From Bryobacteraceae bacterium (lineage in GTDB: Bacteria > Acidobacteriota > Terriglobia > Bryobacterales > Bryobacteraceae), in the NCBI GenBank assembly GCA_019187195.1, contig JABAQT010000060.1:74269-138268 (forward strand): a stretch of DNA of 64,000 nucleotides, given 5' to 3'. Each line of letters opens with the position of its first letter. The stretch's first letter is position 1. Below the pieces are notes generated by a model, which searched no databases, was not told the origin of the DNA, and was given only the letters and a program-made list of their open reading frames with translations. Shown one piece after another: positions 45,441 to 55,363 of the stretch. Made by a program: the position numbers and the translations under genes.

Positions 45441-46738
45441 AACTCCTCAAGATCATCGGACTTGCCGTATTGGCTGGAGGCGGATTCGTGGGCGGGGTCA
45501 TCTGGCGCGACTCCGCCGGCCCGCGGGAAGGCGCCAAGTCCGAGGAGCGCAAGCCTCTGTATTGGGTGGATCCGATGCATCCCGCTTACAAATCCGATAA
45601 GCCGGGCATCGCTCCTGACTGCGGCATGCAGCTTGTTCCGGTTTACGAAGAACCGGCCGCGAAGGCGGGGGAGCATGAGCACGGCGGGCACGATCACAGC
45701 GCGATGGCGGGGATGGCGGAGACGGCTCCGATGGCGGAAGGCACCGTGCAGATTTCGCCGGAAAGACAGCAGTTGATCAATGTGCAATTCGGAACGGTGG
45801 AACTGGCTTCGGCGGCGGAGACGATTCGCGCAGTGGGCAGGGTGGCGGTGGATGAAACACGCATTCATCACGTACACACTCGCGTGGAGGGATATGTCGA
45901 GAAGGTCTACGCCGACTTCACGGGGAAATTCGTGAAGCGGGGCGACCCTCTGCTCACCATCTACAGTCCCGAGATGCTCGCCACGCAGCAGGAACTCCTG
46001 CTGGCGATCAAGGGCCGCGATCAGCTTCATTCGAGCACGCTCGATACGGTTCCAGCGCAGATGGCCAGCCTGATCGAGGCTTCCAAACACCGCCTGGCCC
46101 GCTGGGAGTTTTCCGCCGGCCAGATCGAAGAGGTGATCCGGACGGGGACGCCCATCCGCAACTACACGCTGTTTGCGGGAGAGGACGGCTACATCACGGC
46201 GCGCAACGCCTTCCCGCGCCAGCAGGTGACTCCGGCGATGGATTTGTACACGTTGGTCGATTTGAGCCGCGTATGGATCATCGCCGACATCTTCGAGGGG
46301 GACGCGGCGGCGATCCGCATGGGGGCTCCGGCGGTGATCACGGCGGCGTATGACCGCGCGATTTCGCTTCGCGGCACGGTGAGCTACATCCAGCCCGAGT
46401 TCGACGCGCAGTCGCGCACGCTGAAGGTTCGCATTGAAGTTCCCAATCCGGGGCTGCGCCTGAAGCCGGATATGTTCGTGGACGCCGATTTCCGGCTGGC
46501 CACGGGGCCGCGGCTGGTGGTGCCCCAGGATGCCGTGCTCGATACGGGGGAACGGAAGACGGTCTTCGTCGATCGCGGGGAGGGGAACTTCGAGCCTCGG
46601 GAAGTGGAAACCGGCGAGCACATCGACGGCCGCATCGCCATTCTCAAGGGCCTCAAGCAAGGCGAGCGGATCGTCACCAGCGGCGTTTTCCTGATCGATT
46701 CCGAGAGCAGGCTGAGAACAGGCCACAGCCATGATTAA
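45437..46738 (+). CDS. cusB: Metal-efflux periplasmic adaptor (CusB type)
   Basis: 433 residues. Membrane anchor (IIGLAVLAGGGFVGGVIW), a heavy-metal-binding domain (YWVDPMHPAYKSDKPG, PDCGMQLVPVYE), a His/Met-rich stretch (HEHGGHDHSAMAGMAE), then barrel-sandwich, beta-barrel and membrane-proximal domains (VEGYVEKVYADFTGKFVKRG, ATQQELLLAIKG, GMFVDADF-like PDMFVDADF). Links the RND pump to the outer-membrane duct and hands over Cu(I)/Ag(I) in the known CusB. Overlaps the pump gene by eight bases. Confidence 0.9.
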   Translation: MKLLKIIGLAVLAGGGFVGGVIWRDSAGPREGAKSEERKPLYWVDPMHPAYKSDKPGIAPDCGMQLVPVYEEPAAKAGEHEHGGHDHSAMAGMAETAPMAEGTVQISPERQQLINVQFGTVELASAAETIRAVGRVAVDETRIHHVHTRVEGYVEKVYADFTGKFVKRGDPLLTIYSPEMLATQQELLLAIKGRDQLHSSTLDTVPAQMASLIEASKHRLARWEFSAGQIEEVIRTGTPIRNYTLFAGEDGYITARNAFPRQQVTPAMDLYTLVDLSRVWIIADIFEGDAAAIRMGAPAVITAAYDRAISLRGTVSYIQPEFDAQSRTLKVRIEVPNPGLRLKPDMFVDADFRLATGPRLVVPQDAVLDTGERKTVFVDRGEGNFEPREVETGEHIDGRIAILKGLKQGERIVTSGVFLIDSESRLRTGHSHD

Positions 46739-49700
46739 CCGCATCATCGAGTTTGCCGGCGCGAACAAGTTCCTCGTGCTGCTGCTCACCGGGGCGGCGG
46801 CGGTGGGCGGCTACTGGTCGATGATGGACGTGCCGCTCGATGCGATTCCCGACCTGAGCGACACGCAGGTGATCATCTACTCGCGCTGGGACCGCAGTCC
46901 GGACATCGTGGAAGACCAGGTCACATACCCGGTGGTCACGGCGATGCTGGGGGCTCCGCGGGTGAAGGACGTGCGGGGCTTTTCCGATTTCGGCTTCTCG
47001 TATGTGTATGTCATCTTCGATGAGGGAACCGACATTTACTGGGCGCGCTCGCGCACCCTCGAGTATCTTTCGGCCGTGCTGCCGCGCCTGCCGCAGGGAG
47101 TGAAGACGGAACTTGGGCCGGACGCCACCGGACTGGGGTGGGTTTTCCAATACGCGCTGGTGGACAGCACGGGGAAGCGCAGTCTGGCCGATCTGCGGTC
47201 GATTCAGGACTGGTACCTTCGCTATCACCTCAAGTCGGTTCCGGGAGTGGCGGAGGTGGCTCCGCTCGGCGGGTTCGTGCGGCAGTATCAAATCAAGCTC
47301 GATCCGGTGCGCCTGCAAGCGTACCGGATTCCGCTCGGCAAGGTTCTCGACGCGGTGCGCGCGGGAAACAGCGACGCCGGAGGGCGGCTGATCGAATTCA
47401 GCGGCGCCGAGTACATGGTGCGCGGGCGCGGTTATGCGCGCTCGACGCGGGATCTTGAAAAGATCGTGCTCGCGACGAGCGCGGCGTCGGTGCCGATCCG
47501 GGTGAAGGACGTGGGGGAGGTGACGCTCGGTCCGGACATCCGCCGCGGGGTGGCGGATCTGGACGGCAAGGGGGATGTGGCGGCCGGGATTGTGATCATG
47601 CGCGAGGGGGAGAACGCCCTGCGTGTGATCGACCGCGTGAAGCAGAAGATCCACGACATCACGCCCGGCCTTCCAGCGGGCGTGCGGATAGAAACGGTCT
47701 ATGACCGTTCCGACCTCATCCTGCGCTCGATTGAAACCCTGAAGACGACGCTGACGGAAGAACTGGTGATCGTGTCGCTGGTGATTCTCGTTTTTCTGTG
47801 GCACATTCCGAGCGCGATCATACCCATCATCACCATTCCGGTGGCGATTCTGATCTCCTTCATCCCCACGCGGGCGATGGGGATCACGTCGAACATCATG
47901 TCGCTCGGGGGGATTGCGATCGCGATCGGGGCGATGGTGGACGCGGCTGTGGTCGTTGTCGAGCAGACACACAAGAAACTGGAGGAGTGGGAGCGCGAGG
48001 GGCGGAAGAAGGATTACCACCGGGTGGTGATCGACGCGGTGAAGGAAGTAGGCGGCCCGAGCTTTTTCGCGCTGCTGGTGATTGCCGTCTCCTTTCTTCC
48101 CGTGCTGTCGCTCGAGGCGCAGGAGGGGCGTCTGTTCAAGCCGCTCGCCTACACGAAGAACTTCGCGATGATCGTGGCGGCCATCCTCGCCATCACGCTC
48201 GATCCGGCGCTGCGGCTGCTGTTCACGCACATGAAAAACTTCGACTTCCGTCCGCGATGGCTGTGCCGGGCGGCCAACGCGGTGCTGGTGGGGACGATTC
48301 ATTCCGAGGAGACACACCCCATCAGCAAGCTGCTGATCCGGGTCTACGAGCCCGTTTGCACGTTCGCGCTGCGCTGGAAATACGCCGTCATTCTCACGGC
48401 GATCGGACTGGTGGCGGCGACAGTGCCGGTCTATCAGCGGCTCGGGTCGGAGTTCATGCCGCCGCTTGATGAGGGCTCCCTGCTGTACATGCCCTCCACT
48501 CTGCCCGGCATCTCGATCACCGAGGCCGAGCGGTTGTTACAGGTGCAGGACCGCATTCTGGCTAGCTTTCCGGAGGTGGAGCGCGTGTTCGGAAAAGCCG
48601 GACGGGCGGAGACCTCGACGGACCCGGCTCCGCTGTCCATGGCGGAGACCACGATCCTTCTGAAGCCGAAGAGCGAGTGGCGGAAAATCCCGACGTGGTA
48701 TTCCAACTGGGCCCCCGAGTGGGCGCGGCGCGTCTTCCGGCGGTTCACGCCGGATCACATCCCGGCCGATCAACTGATCGACGAGATGAACGCGAAGCTG
48801 AGCATTCCGGGAGTCAGCAACGCCTGGACGATGCCCATCAAGAACCGGATCGACATGCTGACCACGGGCATCCGCACGCCGGCCGGCATCAAGATCTACG
48901 GCTCCGACATACACGTCATCGAGAGTCTCGGCACGCAGATCGAGCGCATCCTGAAAGACGTTCCCGGGACGCGCAGCGTGTTCTCGGAGCGTACCGGGGG
49001 CGGCTATTTTCTGGACTTCGACTGGAAGCGCGACAATCTCGCGCGCTACGGGCTGAGCATCGATGACGCGCAGATGGTGTTGATGTCGGCCATCGGAGGG
49101 GACAACATCACGACCACTATCGAAGGCCGCGAGCGCTATCCCGTGAGCGTGCGTTATTTTCGCGACTATCGCAGCAACCTCAACGAACTGGGCCGCGTGC
49201 TGGTGCCCGTGATGGACGGACGCATGCAGATTCCCATTTCGCAGCTGGCCGACATCCGCATGCGCAGCGGGCCGGCGATGCTGCGCGATGAGAACGGCAT
49301 GCTGAACGGCTACGTTTATGTCGACGTCGCCGGGCGTGATATCGGCGGTTACGTGAACGAGGCGAAGGAACTGGTGCGGCAGAAGCTGAATATGCCCGCC
49401 GGGTATTCGGTGGTGTGGAGCGGCCAGTACGAGGCGATGCAACGGGTGAGGGAGAAGCTGAAGATCGTGGCTCCGATGACGCTGTTTCTGATTGTGCTGC
49501 TGCTGTATCTGAACACGAAATCCGGCGTGAAGACGGCCATCATTCTGCTGGCTGTTCCCTTCTCCGCGGTGGGCGCCATCTGGCTGCTGCACCTGCTCGA
49601 TTACAACATGAGCGTGAGCGTCTGGGTGGGGCTCATCGCGCTGCTCGGCGTGGATGCGGAAACGGGGGTTTTCATGCTGCTCTACCTGGATCTGGCGTAC

Positions 49701-49994
49701 GCGGAGGCGAAGCAGGAAGGCCGCCTGAACAGCCTGCGCGACCTGCAGGAGTGCATTCTGCACGGGGCGGTGAAGCGCATCCGGCCGAAGTTCATGACGG
49801 TGGCGACGATGTTCGTGGGTCTGGTTCCGATCATGTGGTCGGAAGGGGCCGGGGCCGACGTCATGAAACGCATCGCGGCTCCGATGATCGGCGGCATTGT
49901 CACGTCCTTTGTTCTCGAACTGATTGTTTATCCCGCTGTGTACGAGGTATGGAAATGGCATTTCGAATTGAAGCGCGCGCTGGCGCGTGTTTAG
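46731..49994 (+). CDS. cusA: Heavy-metal RND efflux pump (CusA type)
   Basis: 1087 residues, twelve membrane helices and two large periplasmic loops. HME-RND signatures are LDAIPDLSDTQVIIYS after helix 1, AIGAMVDAAVVVVEQTHK in helix 4 with the proton-relay Asp, and GLIALLGVDAETGVFML in helix 11. It exports monovalent (Cu/Ag) or divalent metals; which one is not certain from what I can see, though the adaptor's Met-rich region favours copper or silver. Slightly longer than CusA of E. coli (1047). Confidence 0.93.
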   Translation: MINRIIEFAGANKFLVLLLTGAAAVGGYWSMMDVPLDAIPDLSDTQVIIYSRWDRSPDIVEDQVTYPVVTAMLGAPRVKDVRGFSDFGFSYVYVIFDEGTDIYWARSRTLEYLSAVLPRLPQGVKTELGPDATGLGWVFQYALVDSTGKRSLADLRSIQDWYLRYHLKSVPGVAEVAPLGGFVRQYQIKLDPVRLQAYRIPLGKVLDAVRAGNSDAGGRLIEFSGAEYMVRGRGYARSTRDLEKIVLATSAASVPIRVKDVGEVTLGPDIRRGVADLDGKGDVAAGIVIMREGENALRVIDRVKQKIHDITPGLPAGVRIETVYDRSDLILRSIETLKTTLTEELVIVSLVILVFLWHIPSAIIPIITIPVAILISFIPTRAMGITSNIMSLGGIAIAIGAMVDAAVVVVEQTHKKLEEWEREGRKKDYHRVVIDAVKEVGGPSFFALLVIAVSFLPVLSLEAQEGRLFKPLAYTKNFAMIVAAILAITLDPALRLLFTHMKNFDFRPRWLCRAANAVLVGTIHSEETHPISKLLIRVYEPVCTFALRWKYAVILTAIGLVAATVPVYQRLGSEFMPPLDEGSLLYMPSTLPGISITEAERLLQVQDRILASFPEVERVFGKAGRAETSTDPAPLSMAETTILLKPKSEWRKIPTWYSNWAPEWARRVFRRFTPDHIPADQLIDEMNAKLSIPGVSNAWTMPIKNRIDMLTTGIRTPAGIKIYGSDIHVIESLGTQIERILKDVPGTRSVFSERTGGGYFLDFDWKRDNLARYGLSIDDAQMVLMSAIGGDNITTTIEGRERYPVSVRYFRDYRSNLNELGRVLVPVMDGRMQIPISQLADIRMRSGPAMLRDENGMLNGYVYVDVAGRDIGGYVNEAKELVRQKLNMPAGYSVVWSGQYEAMQRVREKLKIVAPMTLFLIVLLLYLNTKSGVKTAIILLAVPFSAVGAIWLLHLLDYNMSVSVWVGLIALLGVDAETGVFMLLYLDLAYAEAKQEGRLNSLRDLQECILHGAVKRIRPKFMTVATMFVGLVPIMWSEGAGADVMKRIAAPMIGGIVTSFVLELIVYPAVYEVWKWHFELKRALARV

Positions 49995-50686
49995 TGGCGC
50001 TGCTGGCGATTGCGCCGGCGGCGGGACAGGAATACACCTACCGGGTGAGGCATGAGCACTGGCGCAAGTTCTGTAGCGGCACGCTCACCATCTCCGCCGG
50101 GGGCGTGACTTACACCGAGGCCGGGGGGAAGAAGCGCAAGGAACCGCATCACTTCGCCTGGAAGTATGACGGGATTCAGCAACTGTCGCTCGAGGCGCGG
50201 CGGTTGACGGTGCTCACCTACGAGGACGTACGGCTCAAACTCGGCGCGGACCGGGAGTTCCGTTTCACCGCGGAGCAGGGGCAGACATTCGAGGATGCGT
50301 ATCCCCTGCTGAGCAAGCTGGACCAGCGCTTTGTCGCGGAGATTCCGCTCGAGGTGGCGAATCCGGAATGGAGCATGCCGGTGAAGCACCTCTACCGGAT
50401 GGGCGGGTCGCAGGGCGAACTGGTGGTGGGCGCGGACCGCATCGTGTACCGCACGGCCAAGCCGGGGGATTCGCGAACCTGGCGGTTCGAGGATATCGAA
50501 AGCATCTCGACGGGCGGCCCGTTTTCGCTGACACTGACCACTTTCGAGCGGTCACGCGTTCAATACGGAAGCCGGAAGGATTTCCACTTCCAACTGAAGG
50601 AGGCTATGCCGGAAGCCCGTTTCCAGGCGTTGTGGCGGAAGCTCGAGAGCTTCCACACGGCGAACGCGCTCGTGAGGACGCGGTAA
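49949..50686 (+). CDS. Exported protein ending the Cus-type operon, function unknown
   Basis: 245 residues with a signal peptide (FRIEARAGACLVALLAIAPAAGQ). Two similar beta-rich halves, each about 90 residues, read like a pair of PH-like or lipoprotein-like domains: GTLTISAGGVTYTEAGGKKRK...FAWKYDGIQQLSL and GELVVGADRIVYRTAKPG...TWRFEDIESIST. Both halves follow the pattern strand-strand-basic turn-W-x-W/F. The start lies inside the end of cusA (46-base overlap), so translation is coupled. ATG 49955 is an alternative. No known family. Confidence 0.6.
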   Translation: MEMAFRIEARAGACLVALLAIAPAAGQEYTYRVRHEHWRKFCSGTLTISAGGVTYTEAGGKKRKEPHHFAWKYDGIQQLSLEARRLTVLTYEDVRLKLGADREFRFTAEQGQTFEDAYPLLSKLDQRFVAEIPLEVANPEWSMPVKHLYRMGGSQGELVVGADRIVYRTAKPGDSRTWRFEDIESISTGGPFSLTLTTFERSRVQYGSRKDFHFQLKEAMPEARFQALWRKLESFHTANALVRTR

Positions 50687-50703
50687 CAGGGATGCGGACG
50701 GCG

Positions 50704-51462
50704 TCAGATGCGATTGAACTTCTGAATGGTTTTCGTCAGGCTCTTGAACTGTTTGATGAAGGGCACCATTTTGCTTTCGCGGTCGTCGATTTCCTGGGCT
50801 GTCTTCAGAACCTGAGCGGCTTTTTCGGAGGGGACGACGACGACGCCGTCTTCCCCGGCGACAATGATGTCTCCTTTTTTCACCTTGACTCCGGCGCAGG
50901 TTACTTCCTCATCCATGGAGACGCTGATATAGCGGCCAACGGAGGTGGATGGGGCAATGCCTCTCGAGAAAACGGGCAGACCGAGGGCGCGGATTTCGGC
51001 CAGGTCGCGGACCGCTCCATCGGCGATGATGCCCGCCATATCGCGGGCCTTCGCGGTGGTGGCCATCAAGCCGCCGATGGCGGCAATATCGAGGCCGTTC
51101 TCGAGCACGATGATGCCGACCTCGCCGGGTTTGGCATCGTCAATCATGGCCACGGCATGCTTGGCGGCGTTCTGCGGAGTGGACTGGCCCTTGGCGGCGG
51201 GACGGGCGAAAGCGGTGCGGGCGCGGCCGACGACCCTGGCGGGGGCGCCGGCGATTCTGGGCCGCATGTCGTGCGACATGAAACCAGGATGGCCGACGAC
51301 GGTATCGACGGCATCAGCCACCGAAGCGACGGTTGTCTTCCTGAAGCCCTCGATCAGCGGATCCGTCGAGACGGCGGTTTTCCTTGCCGGCTGGAACCCC
51401 ATCAGGATCGCCAACGCGAAGACGCCGGCGCCGGCTCCTATCCATTTCTTCCAATTGCGCAT
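50704..51462 (-). CDS. Exported RraA-family protein
   Basis: 252 residues. RraA-like fold: GGLMATTAKARDMAGIIADGAVRDLAEIRALGLPVFSRG contains the GxxxDGxxRD motif that binds metal and substrate in HMG/CHA aldolases. Family members are aldolases/decarboxylases or RNase E inhibitors, all cytoplasmic. This one carries an N-terminal hydrophobic segment (WIGAGAGVFALAILMGF), so it is probably exported or anchored. AAAGGAG precedes the chosen ATG; the longer GTG start at 51480 only adds the ribosome site. Convergent with the Cus operon, 17 bases apart. Confidence 0.75.
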   Translation of the reverse strand: MRNWKKWIGAGAGVFALAILMGFQPARKTAVSTDPLIEGFRKTTVASVADAVDTVVGHPGFMSHDMRPRIAGAPARVVGRARTAFARPAAKGQSTPQNAAKHAVAMIDDAKPGEVGIIVLENGLDIAAIGGLMATTAKARDMAGIIADGAVRDLAEIRALGLPVFSRGIAPSTSVGRYISVSMDEEVTCAGVKVKKGDIIVAGEDGVVVVPSEKAAQVLKTAQEIDDRESKMVPFIKQFKSLTKTIQKFNRI

Positions 51463-51575
51463 GAAGATTTCTCCTTTCACTGGATGGCCATGTCACAGGA
51501 TACAACTAGAGAGGTGAGGAGAATGGTTCCTCGGGGGAGATCCCTGGAACGGTACAATGAAGGATTAGTCAATTG

Positions 51576-52115
51576 ATGTCATCCCGCATACGTTCCACCA
51601 CGATTCTCTGCGTTCGCAGAAGCAACAAAGTAGTAATGGCCGGCGACGGCCAGGTCACCATGGGCTCGGAGGTTTTGAAATCATCGGCCAAGAAGCTGCG
51701 CAGGTTGTACAGCGGCAAGATTCTCGCGGGGTTTGCGGGGTCGACGGCCGACGCGTTCTCGCTGTTTGCGCGGTTTGAAAGCAAGCTCGAGCAGCACGGG
51801 GGAAACCTTTCGCGTTCGGTGGTGGAACTGGCCAAGGACTGGCGCACGGACAAGGTGTTGCGCCATCTGGAAGCTCTGCTGCTGGTAGCGGACCTGGGCA
51901 ACACATACATTGTCAGCGGCAACGGGGATGTGATCGAGCCGGACGCGGAGATCGCCGCCATCGGATCCGGCGGTCCGTTCGCCAAGGCAGCCGCGGTGGC
52001 GCTGATGGAAAACACGCAACTGGCGGCGAGGGCCATTGCCGAAAAAGCGATGGCCATTGCGGGCGATATCTGCATCTACACGAACCGGAACATCATTTAC
52101 GAGGAGCTTGGGTAA
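51576..52115 (+). CDS. hslV: ATP-dependent protease subunit HslV
   Basis: Threonine-protease core of the HslVU complex. After a seven-residue propeptide (MSSRIRS) the mature protein begins TTILCVRR, with Thr as nucleophile, followed by [34 protein letters not shown] and the Gly-rich [16 protein letters not shown]. 179 residues, normal length. The TAA overlaps the ATG of hslU by one base. Confidence 0.97.
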   Translation: MSSRIRSTTILCVRRSNKVVMAGDGQVTMGSEVLKSSAKKLRRLYSGKILAGFAGSTADAFSLFARFESKLEQHGGNLSRSVVELAKDWRTDKVLRHLEALLLVADLGNTYIVSGNGDVIEPDAEIAAIGSGGPFAKAAAVALMENTQLAARAIAEKAMAIAGDICIYTNRNIIYEELG

Positions 52116-53473
52116 TGGTGATCTACCTTCCCAGTCAGTCGCTCGAGGAGACTCCTGCCCTCGATGAACTCACTCCGCAGGAGATTGTCAGGGAACTCGA
52201 CCGGCATGTAGTGGGTCAAGCCGAGGCGAAGAAGGCGGTGGCGATCGCCTTGCGCAACCGGATTCGCCGCCAGCGCCTGGAGCCGGAGATGGCCGAGGAG
52301 GTGATGCCCAAGAACATCCTCATGATCGGCCCGACCGGAGTTGGAAAGACGGAACTCGCGCGGCGTCTGGCGAAGCTGGCCAACTCCCCGTTCATCAAAG
52401 TGGAAGCGAGCAAGTTCACCGAAGTCGGTTATGTGGGGCGGGACGTGGAAACGATGATCCGCGACCTGGTCGAGATCGCGATCGACATGGTGCGGGAAGA
52501 GCGGCTGGACGAGGTGGCGGACCGGGCGGAGCGGAACGCCGAGGAGCGGCTGCTGGACCTGTTGATGCCGCCGCAGCCGGAGCCATCCGAATCGGTGGAC
52601 AGAACGCGGGAGAAGCTGCGCGAGAAGCTGCGGGCGGGGAAGCTGGATGACCGCGCCGTGGAGATCGACGTCAAGGAGCGCGGTCCGAGCTTCGAGATCA
52701 CCACCAACTCGGGCATGGAGGAGATGGACATCAACCTGAAGGATTTCATCCCCAATCTCTTCGGGCAGCGCACGCGAAGACGGAAGATGCGCGTGCATGA
52801 AGCGCTCGATTACCTCATCCAGGAAGAGGAGCAGAAGCTCATCGACATGGACCAGGTGACGCGCACGGCGCTCGAGCGCGTGGAGAGCAACGGGATCATC
52901 TTTCTCGATGAGATCGATAAGATTGCCGGCCGCGAGGGGGGGCACGGGCCGGATGTGAGCCGCGAGGGGGTGCAGCGGGATATCCTGCCGATCGTCGAGG
53001 GAACGACGGTCAACACACGCTACGGGTTCGTGCGCACGGACCACATTCTGTTCATTGCGGCGGGCGCGTTCCACGTGAGCAAGCCGAGCGATCTGATTCC
53101 GGAACTGCAGGGACGTTTTCCGATCCGCGTGGAGTTGAAGTCGCTCACCGAACAGGATTTCGTGCGTATTCTCAGGGAACCCAAGAACGCGCTGACCAAG
53201 CAGTACGTGGCGCTGCTCGAAACCGAGGGCATCAAGCTGCATTTCACGGAGGACGCCTTCGAGGAGATCGCGCGGTTCGCGGCCCAGGTGAACCAGCAGC
53301 AGGAGAACATCGGGGCGCGGCGGCTGCACACGATCATGGAGAAAGTGCTCGAGGAGATTTCCTTTCTTGGCCCCGATCTGAAGAAGAAGAACGTGAAGAT
53401 CGACGCCGGTTACGTGCGGCAGCACCTGGCGGAGATAGTGAAGGATCAGGACCTGAGCAAGTACATTCTCTGA
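52115..53473 (+). CDS. hslU: ATPase subunit HslU
   Basis: AAA+ unfoldase partner of HslV. 452 residues. Walker [16 protein letters not shown], the pore loop GYVGRDVE, the I domain from about 110 to 240, Walker [13 protein letters not shown], sensor 1 region LFIAAGAFH and GRFPIRVEL, and the conserved C-terminus ending DLSKYIL that docks into HslV. The TGA overlaps the next ATG by one base, so the lipoprotein gene is in the same operon. Confidence 0.98.
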   Translation: MVIYLPSQSLEETPALDELTPQEIVRELDRHVVGQAEAKKAVAIALRNRIRRQRLEPEMAEEVMPKNILMIGPTGVGKTELARRLAKLANSPFIKVEASKFTEVGYVGRDVETMIRDLVEIAIDMVREERLDEVADRAERNAEERLLDLLMPPQPEPSESVDRTREKLREKLRAGKLDDRAVEIDVKERGPSFEITTNSGMEEMDINLKDFIPNLFGQRTRRRKMRVHEALDYLIQEEEQKLIDMDQVTRTALERVESNGIIFLDEIDKIAGREGGHGPDVSREGVQRDILPIVEGTTVNTRYGFVRTDHILFIAAGAFHVSKPSDLIPELQGRFPIRVELKSLTEQDFVRILREPKNALTKQYVALLETEGIKLHFTEDAFEEIARFAAQVNQQQENIGARRLHTIMEKVLEEISFLGPDLKKKNVKIDAGYVRQHLAEIVKDQDLSKYIL

Positions 53474-54459
53474 TGCGCCTCACCCTTGTCTCAGCGGGCG
53501 TACTGTTGGCGGGTTGCGGATACGTGGGCGACCCGATGCCGCCGGCGCTCAATATTCCCAAGCGCATTGAGGATCTCGGCGCGGTCCAGCACGGCGCGTC
53601 GCTGCGGCTGACGTTCACGCTGCCGAAGATGACCACGGAAGACCTGCTGATCCGGCGGCGCGGAGAGGTGGATGTCCGCGCGGGAGTTCCGGGGGAGGGT
53701 GAATTCAATGTGGATGCGTGGGCGGCGACGGCCCGCCGGGTGCCGGCATCGGCGGCGTCGGCGAACGAGGACGGAAGCATGGTGGTGGAGGCTCCGGTGG
53801 GCGAGTTCGCGGGCAAGGAAGTGTTTGCCGCGGTGAGAACATCGAACCCCAAGGGGAGATGGTCGGGGTGGTCGAACGTGCTGGCGGTGAAGATTGTCAA
53901 GCCGTTGGAAGTTCCCACGGGGCTCTCCGCCGAGGCGGTTGCGGACGGGGTCCGGCTCACGTGGAACGGAGAACGGGAGGGCCATTACCGGATCTACCGG
54001 CAGGGTGAAAAGGAAGAGACATTTACCAGGATAGGGACGGCACAGGGCTTGAGCTATGTGGACAGGACAGCGGATTTCGGGAAGATGTACCGCTATGAGG
54101 TGCAAGCGGTGGAACAGGCGGGCGAGAGGGAAGCGGAGAGCGGGCTATCGGCGGTGAAGGAGATCACGCCGGTGGATACGTTTGCCCCCGGAACGCCGGC
54201 GGGGCTCACGGCACTGGCGGGAGTGAACACGATCGAGTTGGCCTGGGAAAGGAATGCCGATAAGGACCTGCGCGGCTATAATGTCTACCGCGCCACGGGT
54301 GACGGACCGCTGGAACGTATCGCCACGCTCGCGGAGCCGGCCTACAGCGACAGGGCAGTGGAGCCCGGCAAACCGTACCGCTACGCGGTGAGCGCCACCG
54401 ACCAGAGAGGGAATGAGAGCGCCAAGTCGGAACCCGTCGCCATCACACTCCAGCCATAA
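53473..54459 (+). CDS. Lipoprotein with fibronectin type III domains
   Basis: 328 residues. Lipobox LLAGC at residues 11-15. Then one poorly defined beta domain and two Fn3 domains (PTGLSAEAVADGVRLTWNGEREGHYRIYR and PAGLTALAGVNTIELAWERNADKDLRGYNVYR), each ending in the YRYEVQAVE / YRYAVSATD pattern. Begins TGATG on the hslU stop. Fn3 lipoproteins in this position act in surface binding in general; a link with HslVU is unexpected and may only reflect shared transcription. Confidence 0.85.
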   Translation: MRLTLVSAGVLLAGCGYVGDPMPPALNIPKRIEDLGAVQHGASLRLTFTLPKMTTEDLLIRRRGEVDVRAGVPGEGEFNVDAWAATARRVPASAASANEDGSMVVEAPVGEFAGKEVFAAVRTSNPKGRWSGWSNVLAVKIVKPLEVPTGLSAEAVADGVRLTWNGEREGHYRIYRQGEKEETFTRIGTAQGLSYVDRTADFGKMYRYEVQAVEQAGEREAESGLSAVKEITPVDTFAPGTPAGLTALAGVNTIELAWERNADKDLRGYNVYRATGDGPLERIATLAEPAYSDRAVEPGKPYRYAVSATDQRGNESAKSEPVAITLQP

Positions 54460-54474
54460 TCAGTAAGGACACCC

Positions 54475-55263
54475 ATGAGCAAGCACATCCGGTTCAGTCA
54501 CGACAGGAACGCCAGGCCCACTTTGCCGGACGGATCACCGCTCGCGCGATACGGCATTCTCGAGGGGGACCGTGTTTTTGAGACCGAGTCGCCGTGGAGC
54601 ACGGAGAAGACAGGCGAGTTCCTGCTGGCCCAGGTACGGCTCCTGCCCCCGTGCTGGCCGTCGAAGATCGTGTGCGTGGGGCGGAACTATGTGGATCACG
54701 CCAAGGAACTGGGCAACCCCGTGCCGGCGGAGCCGCTGCTGTTCTACAAGCCCGTCTCCTCGCTGATCGCGAGCGGCGATCCCATAGTTTATCCGCCGAT
54801 CACGCAGATGGTGAGTTTCGAGGGGGAACTCGGGTTGGTGATCGGCAGGCAGGCGCGGAACGTTCCCGCCGCGTCGGCCATGGATTACGTCTTCGGCTAC
54901 ACCATCGTGAACGACATCACGGCGAGGGATCTGCAAAAGAAAGACGGCCAGTGGGCCCGAGCGAAGGGCTGCGACAGTTTCTGTCCCACCGGACCTTGCA
55001 TCGCGGCGGGGGAGCTCGATTTCGAGAGCATTCGCATCCGCAGTTGGGTGGACGGGCAGCTCAAGCAGGACGGATCGGTGCGGGATATGATCTTCCATCC
55101 GGGCGATATCATTGCGTATATCACTCAGTTTCAGACGCTCGAGCCCGGCGACCTGATCGCCACGGGCACGCCTCCGGGCGTGGGGCCGCTGGAGCCGGGC
55201 AACACGGTGAGGGTGGAGATCGAAGGGATCGGAGCGCTGGAAAACACGGTGATCCGGAAGTGA
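54475..55263 (+). CDS. Fumarylacetoacetate hydrolase family protein
   Basis: 262 residues of the FAH fold. An N-terminal arm precedes the catalytic domain: IVCVGRNYVDHAKELGNPVP, the metal ligands Glu in FEGELGLVIG and Asp in GYTIVNDITARDLQ, KGCDSFCPTGP, and GDLIATGTPPGVGPL. Members hydrolyse or decarboxylate beta-diketo acids in aromatic catabolism, or act as acylpyruvases; substrate unknown. AAGGA precedes the ATG; 15 bases after the Fn3 lipoprotein stop. Confidence 0.9.
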   Translation: MSKHIRFSHDRNARPTLPDGSPLARYGILEGDRVFETESPWSTEKTGEFLLAQVRLLPPCWPSKIVCVGRNYVDHAKELGNPVPAEPLLFYKPVSSLIASGDPIVYPPITQMVSFEGELGLVIGRQARNVPAASAMDYVFGYTIVNDITARDLQKKDGQWARAKGCDSFCPTGPCIAAGELDFESIRIRSWVDGQLKQDGSVRDMIFHPGDIIAYITQFQTLEPGDLIATGTPPGVGPLEPGNTVRVEIEGIGALENTVIRK

Positions 55264-55363
55264 GTAGTGGGATGGGAGGAGAGATGTGGGGGTTTCCGGC
55301 GCCGCGTCAACCGGATAATATCGATAGACGCAGCCGTCAAGTTGCGGTATTTCTAGATTCTCC

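Noticed and set aside
46674..48317. 547-residue minus frame opposite cusA
   Set aside because: His/Arg-rich shadow with no recognisable domain; cusA is intact.
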